Of a stretch of 15,326 bases of DNA, positions 6,885-13,189 are shown one piece after another (the stretch's first letter is position 1; each line of letters starts with the position of its first letter). Both the position numbers and the translations under genes were made by a program. The notes under the pieces are model-generated. The model had not been told where the DNA came from. It searched no databases and saw only the letters and a program-made list of their open reading frames with translations. This stretch comes from an uncultured Porphyromonas sp. (GTDB taxonomy: Bacteria; Bacteroidota; Bacteroidia; Bacteroidales; Porphyromonadaceae): positions 1-15,326 of the forward strand of contig NZ_CAJPPN010000054.1 of assembly GCF_905372525.1 (NCBI RefSeq), written 5' to 3'.

Positions 6885-8540
6885 TTATCTTCTCTTAGTA
6901 GATGCACTCCTTAGCTGTGGAGTGAGGTGCCGGCTGCGAGCCTCGAGACGCTGGAGGAAGGCTTTGCGGCGAGCGATAGAGCTCGTGGCGAGGAGTTCAC
7001 GGGCTGAGCCCCCTCCATCATTGATCTCGATGAAGTGCGACTGGATGTCTAGGACGAGGTCACCTCGGTACTTGAAGAGGCGTAGGACGTAGGCCTGCGA
7101 CTTGGCTCTATTGACGAAGACATAGCTAGCATTCTGCGTCTGCCCGTAGTAGGGGAAGCCCTCCCGAGTGAAGAGCTCCTGCACCTCCTGAGTCAGGTGG
7201 TAGTGTCCATCGATCTCGTCCAGCCAGTAGGCGAGGTTGATCTTGGAGTAATAGGCCAGGACATCCTCCACGACATAGAGGTAGGGATCATCGAGCTGGG
7301 TCGGGGTGATGATATAGAAGTAGGCACGGACGATCTCCTCCTCGAGGGACTTGCTGGGGATGAAGAGGTCATACATCCCTGGCGTATTCTCATCTCGCCG
7401 ACTACCCTGCTGCGTCTCGTACTTGCGGACGTCCTCCTGCTTCTTGCCCATCTTGTCCAGATTTCGGCTCCCGAGGAAGAGCGTCTGGTGCTGCATCGGC
7501 AGGTGGGCAAAGGTCGGGTACTTAGCCCGCTGTACGGGGTCGTAGACGAACTCTAGCTTAGCTCCTCCGGTGAAGAGGGTCACGAGGAGCTGTAGCGGGA
7601 GCTTGTCATTGTTGTACACCGTATAGACGTTGTCTGGTGAGCTCGTCCCCTTGACGAAGCCATAGGCCTTGACTGCCTCTTCGAAGTCCGCGTTCCCCTT
7701 GATCAGGGACTGGTCGGTGTAGAGGAGGGTCGCCATCGTGAAGCCCGGGCTCGTGATCTCGTTGTACTGGTACTGGACGAAGGGTACCACCCGGCTCTTG
7801 GTCAGGAAGCGGTAAGTCGGGTACTGCTCATCCGTCCCCTCCTTGGCGTAGAGGAGCTTGTGCCCCCGCTGCTCTTCGTAGCGAAGGGTGCTGTAGAGAT
7901 CCTTGGGAAAGTCCAGTAGGGGGAAGATATAGGGGCTATTCCCCTCCTGGACGACGGAGACCTCTTGGGTCTTTGTCCCTAGGGTAAGTGATATGGTCGC
8001 TGTGCGCCGAGCCTTCCCGGCATTGGGCTTAGCTGTGAGGGTGAAGCCTGTGTGTGTCTGCCGCTTGAGTGTGAGCCAGTCGGGGGAGCTGGGGAGCTCG
8101 ATCTGTACAGGCTCCACATTGGTCGTGTAGGTGATCTGTTGCTCTCCTCCCTCTGTGGGGAAGGCGACGAGGGGCGTCGCTATATCGAGGTAGGCTTCGG
8201 CGGCTCGCTGCTGGATGGAGACACGTCGCTGTAGTCCTCCAGCATTGATGAGGACTGCGCCCTGACGATCCTGTCCTTGGTCGTTCGCTCGGACGCGTAT
8301 ACGTAGTGTTTGTCCCTCTTGGGTAAGTGCGATCCAGGTATTCTCCTGCGGGGAGAAGGCTGACCAAGTATCCTTGTTGGTCATAATCGTGAGGCTCTGC
8401 TCACCTGCCTCCTTGGCGAAGGTCAGGGTCGTAGCGGAGAGCTCTAGGCTGGGCTCCTCTACCTCGGACTGCTGCTTGCAGGAGAGGGGTACTAGGAGCA
8501 TTAGGGCGAGGAGCGTATGGAGTAATCTATATCTCATCAT
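6885..8540 (-). CDS. Lipoprotein B: tandem-BACON lipoprotein (type B/C/E C-terminus)
   Basis: 551 aa from the first Met; Met2 is an equal candidate. The lipobox Cys21 (LMLLVPLSC) makes it a probable lipoprotein, and CKQQSEVEEP gives a mildly acidic stretch after the Cys, as seen near the mature end of many surface lipoproteins of Bacteroidota. BACON domains lie at about 29-112 (LELSATTLTF, W60, AGGLQRRV) and 115-200 (FPTEGG, WLTL, VSVVQEG). The C-terminal region (about 203-551) is unrecognised. It has the B/C/E motifs YIFPLLDFP, RYEEQRG, LEFVYDP, LPM, KKQEDVRKYE, DPYLYVV and YWLDEIDG, and ends in an Arg/Lys-rich helix (STKRR). It is the first gene after the promoter at 9203-9234 and probably heads the B / protease / PorV-like unit, at the end of a leader of about 650 bases. 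No enzyme motif was seen; binding or scaffold roles are guesses. Confidence 0.9.
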   Translation of the reverse strand: MMRYRLLHTLLALMLLVPLSCKQQSEVEEPSLELSATTLTFAKEAGEQSLTIMTNKDTWSAFSPQENTWIALTQEGQTLRIRVRANDQGQDRQGAVLINAGGLQRRVSIQQRAAEAYLDIATPLVAFPTEGGEQQITYTTNVEPVQIELPSSPDWLTLKRQTHTGFTLTAKPNAGKARRTATISLTLGTKTQEVSVVQEGNSPYIFPLLDFPKDLYSTLRYEEQRGHKLLYAKEGTDEQYPTYRFLTKSRVVPFVQYQYNEITSPGFTMATLLYTDQSLIKGNADFEEAVKAYGFVKGTSSPDNVYTVYNNDKLPLQLLVTLFTGGAKLEFVYDPVQRAKYPTFAHLPMQHQTLFLGSRNLDKMGKKQEDVRKYETQQGSRRDENTPGMYDLFIPSKSLEEEIVRAYFYIITPTQLDDPYLYVVEDVLAYYSKINLAYWLDEIDGHYHLTQEVQELFTREGFPYYGQTQNASYVFVNRAKSQAYVLRLFKYRGDLVLDIQSHFIEINDGGGSARELLATSSIARRKAFLQRLEARSRHLTPQLRSASTKRR

Positions 8541-8897
8541 GTGATATGAAGCACTGTATGAGTGGGTCGGGGGAAGTGGAGCATGTGCCCTACTCGCTCA
8601 GAGATGGGGGAGGGAGCTGGGGTGCTCTGGATAATAGCTATATGGCCTATACAGATAGGGGTGCCTCTGGAGTGGATGTCGAGTGCACCATGCCGTCTAG
8701 GGGGTGGGGGGAAAGGTGTAGAGAGGATACATATACCCTACCTGATAGCTATGATGCTACGTGTCATTCTCCTGAGGTAGCCTAGGGGCTAACCACTGGA
8801 GCGATGGGGGGTATCAACAAGAAAGTATCTACTCTGGAATCGCTGTGTGTCCTACGATCCATCTATGCCTCCCCTATCGTGAGGGAGGGAGAGTGCT

Positions 8898-8927
8898 GGG
8901 GATAAGTAGGGGATGGGGGCGGAGGGG
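8898..8927 (+). other. Possible four-tract G-quadruplex sequence
   Basis: Four runs of at least four G (8898-8901, 8909-8912, 8915-8919, 8924-8927) are separated by loops of 7, 2 and 4 bases. They are on the plus strand, which is the non-transcribed-sense strand for the neighbouring minus genes, so folding would occur in DNA and not in their mRNA. Other long G runs lie at 8606-8622 and around 8695-8710. Confidence 0.5.
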
Positions 8928-9173
8928 ACTTCCTAAGGAGGTAGCTAGTGTATAGCAGTGGAGTCTACTCTGCTGGTGGGAGATGAAGGTGTAATGTCTG
9001 TGGCCATGGGCGTACGTTTGAGAGTGAAGGTAAGGACTCCTGAGGCTCATACGATACGTGGTGGGGGGCCGACCCACGGGGACGTAGGTGAATAACAATC
9101 ACCGTGAACTTCAGAAGCCCGAGAGCATGTCTGGGTTCGTTTGTTCGTTCATAAGTTCTTTATTCATTCCTAA

Positions 9174-9193
9174 GGGGAGTAGTAACTACCCCT
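9174..9193. repeat. Hairpin at the predicted 5' end of the lipoprotein B transcript
   Basis: On the plus strand GGGGAGTAG and CTACCCC pair around TAA, with one bulged base. On the minus strand this hairpin would lie within a few bases of the predicted transcription start (about 9196). A 5'-terminal hairpin of this kind could protect the mRNA from decay. The start site itself is predicted, not observed. Confidence 0.4.
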
Positions 9194-9202
9194 TTCTCCG
9201 TT

Positions 9203-9234
9203 CAAAGGTAGACAATTGTATTTGGAAATACAAA
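9203..9234 (-). promoter_or_regulatory. Promoter for the lipoprotein B / protease / PorV-like unit
   Basis: On the minus strand a -33 TTTG (9234-9231) is followed after exactly 20 bases by TACCTTTG (9210-9203), a full match to the Bacteroidota TAnnTTTG -7 element. The surrounding sequence is much more AT-rich than the rest of the window. Transcription would begin near 9196, leaving about 650 bases of leader before the lipoprotein B ATG at 8540. Confidence 0.65.
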
Positions 9235-9466
9235 ATATCCAGCAAATTTCTTCCTCAGTCCCCGCTCCTCCTACGGCTGACACACAAGACTCCTCGGGGA
9301 TAACGTACTAGATACTACGGGGATGGATGGGGCTCTGGTAGGCCGTAGCATAGGAGGAAACCCGCACTCATTGGTCTTCTCTACCTAAAGGGGAATTGGG
9401 AGGAGCATACGCCCCCCAAGTCTCCCTTCGCCGAGGTGATTATCGGGAGGTATATACCATCCCCAA

Positions 9467-9508
9467 AACGAACATACCGAGAGCGTCACAACGAACATAC
9501 CGAGAGCG
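9467..9508. repeat. Two identical 19-base direct repeats
   Basis: AACGAACATACCGAGAGCG occurs at 9467-9485 and again at 9490-9508, with four bases between. A third, partial copy of the core TACCGAGAGC lies at about 9567-9576. The second and third copies lead directly into hairpins (9504-9519, GAGCGCA/TGCGCTC; 9571-9590, GAG.GCCC/GGGC.CTC). The cluster lies 70-195 bases after the stop of lipoprotein C. Confidence 0.75.
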
Positions 9509-9526
9509 CATCTGCGCTCCTATAAG

Positions 9527-9565
9527 GAACGCCCTCATCACCTTACATAGGTGATGAGGGCGTTC
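9527..9565. terminator. Perfect 17-bp hairpin, probable terminator after lipoprotein C
   Basis: GAACGCCCTCATCACCT (9527-9543) and AGGTGATGAGGGCGTTC (9549-9565) pair perfectly around a 5-base loop. It sits about 95 bases beyond the lipoprotein C stop. On the minus strand it is followed by CTTATAGG, so the T tract is poor and the terminator call rests on stem strength and position. Its core (GCC...ATCACCT / AGGTGA...GGC) resembles the hairpin of the terminator at 560-607. Confidence 0.55.
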
Positions 9566-9659
9566 TTACCGAGAGCCCTTTTGGGCACTCCCTAGAGAGG
9601 GATAACTCGTTTTGGGATAAGCTCCTACTAGGTGTCGAAGCACACCGATCGGAGCGTCA

Positions 9660-11324
9660 CTAGCCCCGACGGCGGAGACGGTAGAGCTGATGGAGCTCGG
9701 AGAGCTGGCGGAGCTCATCTCTGAGCGACCTCACCGCACGGCGATGGTCTAGCTGGTAGCGGATAGAGCTCCCCCCAGAGGTGGGGTTCATATAGATTAC
9801 CATGATCTCCAGCAGGGCCTGCCCATCATTCTCCGCTGGGGATAGGATATAGGCTAGGCGCTTCTCCCTATTGTAGAAGACCTGGGCTCCATCCTTGAGT
9901 TGCCCTAGGTATGGGTAGCCAGCCCGGGTCAGCAGCGTGAGGAACTCATGTGTAGGATAGGCCTTACCATCGACCTTGTCCTGCCAGAGCCCGAGGTGGA
10001 AGTCATCGTAGAGGGCCACTAGACCACCGACGACATCGATGTAGGGGTCATTCTTCGGGATCTTGTTCTTCTCCGTGGAGACGACATAGAGGTAGGCTCG
10101 TGTATTCTCCCCATCGAAGGGGGTCTTGGGCTCGAAGAGGTCGTGGCTATCTGGGGTACCGGGCAGGGGCTCGTTCCCCTCGCCTAGCTCGAAGGCACGG
10201 ACATCGGCACGCTTCTTCCCAGGGATCCCTAGTGGTCTACTGCCGAGGAAGGGATGCATACGGGTCATCGGCAGGGAGGCAAAGGTCTTGTAGGCCTCTG
10301 GCTGACGAGGCATATAGACAAAGTCTAGGCGAGCCCCGCCGGTGAAGAACGTCACGAGGAGATGTATCGGTAGCTCGGCCTTGGTACTCTTGTAGAGCAC
10401 CTTCTGAGCACCCTTTGCCCCGGGCTCCTTGACGAGGCCATAGGCCTGGAGGCAGGCATCGAAGGCGGCATTGTCCCGCACGAGATGCTCGTCCATATAG
10501 AGCATCATCGCATGGTAGTAGCTCGGGCTAGAGCTCGAGAGGAACTCGTACTGTACAAAGGGGATGACCTCACTCCGGGTGATGAAGCGCATGATCGTGG
10601 GATTATCCTCGTCACCCGGCTGTGCCTCTAGGACGTAGTGTCCCCTACCCTGCTCATAGCTCATCACACTATAGAGACGAGAGGGGAAGGAGAGCAGTGG
10701 GAGGATGAAGGCGGTCTTACCCTCCTGGATGACCTCCAGCTCACGGGACGTCGTACCGAGGGTGAGGATGAGACGGGTGGAGCGGCTGGTCTGCTCTGGA
10801 TTGGGCTGTGCTACGAGGGTAAAGCTCCCACGGACAGCCTCAGTGACCGAGAGCCAGGAAGAGGCAGGAGCGGGAACCTCCACTCGGAGCTCCTCCGCAT
10901 TGCTCGTATAGGAGATCGTCTGACGTCCTCCCGCCACGGGGAGGAAGACGCTCGTCTGACCGAGGTTGAGGATAGGGTCGCCCGACTGCTGTCTCACTAG
11001 GACCTTGCGCTGCAGTCCCCCAGCATTGACGATGAGCACGGTACTACGTGCCTCAGCCGAGGTATTGGGCTTGACGGCGACGTGTAGGGTCTGCCCCTCC
11101 TGTCGGAGGGTCAGCCATTCCCCCTCCTTGGGAGAGGTCGCCAGCCAGCTCTCCGTCCTATTGGTCTGTACGGTGAGGGTTTGCTCCCCAGCCTCTCGGG
11201 TGAAGGTGAGGGTACTCGTGGAGAGCTCTAGGGTAGGCTCCTCGACCTCACTATTGCTCTTGCAGGAGGGTAGTAGGAGGAGCAGGGCAAGTAGCCCTAA
11301 GAGGTAGTTCGCTATTCGTTTCAT
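9660..11324 (-). CDS. Lipoprotein C: tandem-BACON lipoprotein (type B/C/E C-terminus)
   Basis: 554 aa from the chosen Met. An in-frame Met 14 codons upstream (11366) is rejected, because MKRIANYLLG at 11324 begins the signal peptide and places the lipobox Cys at residue 21 (LLLLLPSC), as in all four relatives; the upstream codons also lie inside a hairpin. After CKSNSEVEEP come BACON domains at about 29-113 (LELSTSTLTF, AGGLQRKV) and 116-203 (LPVAGG, LSV, LEVIQEG). The unrecognised C-terminal region (about 206-554) has FILPLLSFP, SYEQGRG, LDFVYMP, LPM, KKRADVRAFE, DPYIDVV and LWQDKVDGKAY, and ends in a strongly basic helix (YRLRRRG). The first BACON domain is most like that of the upstream neighbour D, although the C-terminal regions belong to different types. 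It is probably the last gene of the E-D-C unit. Function unknown. Confidence 0.9.
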   Translation of the reverse strand: MKRIANYLLGLLALLLLLPSCKSNSEVEEPTLELSTSTLTFTREAGEQTLTVQTNRTESWLATSPKEGEWLTLRQEGQTLHVAVKPNTSAEARSTVLIVNAGGLQRKVLVRQQSGDPILNLGQTSVFLPVAGGRQTISYTSNAEELRVEVPAPASSWLSVTEAVRGSFTLVAQPNPEQTSRSTRLILTLGTTSRELEVIQEGKTAFILPLLSFPSRLYSVMSYEQGRGHYVLEAQPGDEDNPTIMRFITRSEVIPFVQYEFLSSSSPSYYHAMMLYMDEHLVRDNAAFDACLQAYGLVKEPGAKGAQKVLYKSTKAELPIHLLVTFFTGGARLDFVYMPRQPEAYKTFASLPMTRMHPFLGSRPLGIPGKKRADVRAFELGEGNEPLPGTPDSHDLFEPKTPFDGENTRAYLYVVSTEKNKIPKNDPYIDVVGGLVALYDDFHLGLWQDKVDGKAYPTHEFLTLLTRAGYPYLGQLKDGAQVFYNREKRLAYILSPAENDGQALLEIMVIYMNPTSGGSSIRYQLDHRRAVRSLRDELRQLSELHQLYRLRRRG

Positions 11325-11340
11325 AGGCGTGTGGGGAGAG

Positions 11341-11369
11341 CCTGTGGGGAAGGGGTTCTTCCCCACAGG
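11341..11369. repeat. 11-bp perfect hairpin between lipoproteins D and C
   Basis: CCTGTGGGGAA (11341-11351) and TTCCCCACAGG (11359-11369) pair perfectly around seven bases. It fills the 89-base gap before the lipoprotein C start and has no T tract on either strand. It may act as an mRNA-stability element or weak attenuator between the two genes. It also explains why the upstream in-frame ATG at 11366 is an unlikely start. Confidence 0.6.
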
Positions 11370-11413
11370 TGTCTACCATGATGTATCGGTGTATGTTCTT
11401 CGTTAGTTATCTG

Positions 11414-13075
11414 CTAGTGATGGGAAGATAGGATCCGTGTCCGTCTCACCCGAAGCTCGATCTGCTGAGCGAGCCGATGGTAGTGATCTAGTAGTGTCGC
11501 CCCGGTGATGGTCTTAGCTCGCTGGCGTGCAGAGCTTCCCATCTGTAGGTCGATCAGGTAGGCCTGTATCTCCACGACGGCCTTGCCCTGGAGCATAGCA
11601 GGGCGTATCGCTAAAGCGACCTTGTCCGCTGAGCTGTAGAAGAGGTGGTATCCCCCATCGAGGGTACGCAGGTAGGCATAACCCTTGCTCTGGAGTAGTG
11701 CCCGGACCTCATCGGTCAGGTAATACTTCCCAAGAGCATCCTGCCAGAAGGCCAACGTGACATTGGGGTAAATAGCCAGAGCCGTGGAGACCTCACCCAC
11801 GAAGGGATCATCGGCTGGGATATTCTCATCGGCTACGGTGTAGAAGTAGCCACGGGCGATCTCTCCGTCCAGAGAGGTCCCCCCATCATAGCGGTCGTAC
11901 TCGCCCTCTCGGGAGAGACCCTTATTATGTACTCCGTGCCATTCCTCGCGCTCCTTGCGCTGTACCTCGGCCTGCTTCCAGCCATGGATACCTCGGTCAC
12001 GGTCACTGATTGCAGGGATGAGCTTCGTCATCGGGAGCTGCCCAAAGGTCGGATAGGCTCTGTCCTGACGTGGTGAATAGGTCGTCTTGAGTAGGGCTTG
12101 CCCCGACTCATCGTAGACGACAGTGAGGTTGATCGGGAGGGTCTTGTTCTTGTAGATCTCCTGGTCCGCGGACTTGCCGGCGACCCGCTCGTAGCCCTGC
12201 TCTTGGAGGAAGGCGAGGAAGGTCTCATTCCCCCGTAGGTACTTGCTATCTAGGCAGAGGACGTTAGCGGCACGATAGCCTCGGCTCTGCTCACTCTCAT
12301 ACTCGTACTCGAGGAGGGGCATCAGGCTACTCTGTGTAGCGTAGCGGAAGTAGACAGCATTCGTGGACTCTCGGCTACGAGTGAGTGAGCTCGAGCGGTC
12401 CTGCTCATACCGCAGTACCTCCTGGATCGTCGCAGGGAACTTCTGGATCGGGAGGATATACTCCTTGGCAGCCCGCTGAGTGACCTCGACCTCTCGGGTC
12501 TGGGCGCCTGCAGTGAGGGTGACCTTGGCACTGCGGGGGAGTGTCCCGTCGTTCGGCTTAGCCTCTAGGGTGAAGACACCCCGAGCCTGGTAGAGGATGG
12601 AGAGCCAGTCTGCGGAGGCACTCACCTCTGCCCTAGGGTTGTCGGCATTGGTATCGTAGACGATACGTCCTCGCCCGCCCTCAGCGGGTAGGGTTAGGTG
12701 GGTGGTCGTCAGCTCAATGATCGTGGTGGAGGCTGCCTGACGTACGTCTACTCGACGCTGTAGCCCTCCGGCACTCACGAGGATCACGGCCGAGCGCTCC
12801 TCGGCTCCGTTATTGGCTTGGGCTGAGACCCTGAGGGTCTGCCCCTCCTGTCGGAGCGTCAGCCAGCCCCCTCGTCCCTCGGTGGGGGAGAAGGCGCTCC
12901 AATGCTCCTTGTTGGTCTGTACGGTGAGAGTCTGTTCTGATGCTTCTTGCTTTAGGGTTAGGGTGCTTGTCGAGAGCTCTAGGGTAGGCTCCTCTATATC
13001 GCTATTGCTCTTGCAAGCAGACAGAAAGAGGAGGCCGACGAAGAGCCCCATAGCGAGGCTTAGTATCCGTCTCAT
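11414..13075 (-). CDS. Lipoprotein D: tandem-BACON lipoprotein (type A/D C-terminus)
   Basis: 553 aa. The signal peptide ends at lipobox Cys21 (VGLLFLSAC), followed by KSNSDIEEP. BACON domains lie at about 28-114 (LELSTSTLTL, GGWLTL, AGGLQRRV) and 117-201 (LPAEGG, WLSI, VEVTQ). The C-terminal region (about 204-553) closely matches lipoprotein A: YILPIQKFPA, FRYATQS, LMPLLEYE, LCLD.KYLR, RGIHGWK, DPFVGEV, FWQDALG. It differs from C, B and E there. By hand alignment the first BACON domain agrees with neighbour C at about 59 of 83 positions and with A at about 47, while the first 92 residues of the C-terminal region agree with A at about 59 and with C at only about 25. This points to recombination between neighbours. 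It lies between E and C, with hairpins in both gaps and no promoter match, so it is probably co-transcribed with E. Function unknown. Confidence 0.9.
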   Translation of the reverse strand: MRRILSLAMGLFVGLLFLSACKSNSDIEEPTLELSTSTLTLKQEASEQTLTVQTNKEHWSAFSPTEGRGGWLTLRQEGQTLRVSAQANNGAEERSAVILVSAGGLQRRVDVRQAASTTIIELTTTHLTLPAEGGRGRIVYDTNADNPRAEVSASADWLSILYQARGVFTLEAKPNDGTLPRSAKVTLTAGAQTREVEVTQRAAKEYILPIQKFPATIQEVLRYEQDRSSSLTRSRESTNAVYFRYATQSSLMPLLEYEYESEQSRGYRAANVLCLDSKYLRGNETFLAFLQEQGYERVAGKSADQEIYKNKTLPINLTVVYDESGQALLKTTYSPRQDRAYPTFGQLPMTKLIPAISDRDRGIHGWKQAEVQRKEREEWHGVHNKGLSREGEYDRYDGGTSLDGEIARGYFYTVADENIPADDPFVGEVSTALAIYPNVTLAFWQDALGKYYLTDEVRALLQSKGYAYLRTLDGGYHLFYSSADKVALAIRPAMLQGKAVVEIQAYLIDLQMGSSARQRAKTITGATLLDHYHRLAQQIELRVRRTRILSSHH

Positions 13076-13129
13076 GGATGAAAATAGTGGATTAGGGTGT
13101 GAATGGATATGAACGATACCCCCTCAAGG

Positions 13130-13170
13130 GAAATCCCTCCGCCCAATAGGTGCTGGACGGAGGGAATTTC
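13130..13170. terminator. Hairpin between lipoproteins E and D, possible partial terminator
   Basis: GAAATCCCTCCG (13130-13141) pairs with CGGAGGGAATTTC (13158-13170), with one bulged base and a 16-base loop. Partly complementary CCCCT / AGGGG stretches flank it. On the minus strand the stem is followed by CCCTTGAGGG, with no T tract, so a full terminator is doubtful. Partial attenuation or mRNA-end protection between E and D fits better. Confidence 0.45.
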
Positions 13171-13189
13171 GCTATAGGAAGGGGTGTGA

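Larger units (their letters stand above)
8541..9659. other. 1.1-kb gene-free region between lipoproteins C and B
   Basis: No credible gene was found. Reading in the minus direction it holds: the repeat and hairpin cluster after lipoprotein C (9467-9590); the palindrome GGTATATACC (9449-9458); CTACGG/CCGTAG arms near 9316-9350; a good promoter (9203-9234); a hairpin at the start of the predicted transcript (9174-9193); small hairpins GGTGA/TCACC (9087-9103) and GTGGG/CCCAC (9061-9077); and a G-rich plus strand over about 8560-8930 with a possible quadruplex. Short open frames overlap in several frames and have no supporting features. A leader or non-coding RNA of about 650 bases is plausible. 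Confidence 0.6.

Noticed and set aside
8546..8785. Overlapping plus-strand frames just upstream of lipoprotein B
   Set aside because: Two frames are open over the same stretch, a sign of stop-poor G-rich sequence and not of coding; no product is recognisable.
9013..9020. TACGTTTG on the plus strand, a -7 promoter match
   Set aside because: No -33 TTTG at the right distance and no plus-strand gene downstream.
9088..9303. 71-codon plus-strand frame (begins MNNNHRELQ)
   Set aside because: It overlaps the strong minus-strand promoter and leader hairpin, and has no domain or plus-strand promoter; probably chance in an AT-rich patch.
11325..11366. 14-codon N-terminal extension of lipoprotein C
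   Set aside because: It would put polar residues before the signal peptide, move the lipobox Cys away from residue 21 found in all paralogues, and it lies within an 11-bp hairpin.
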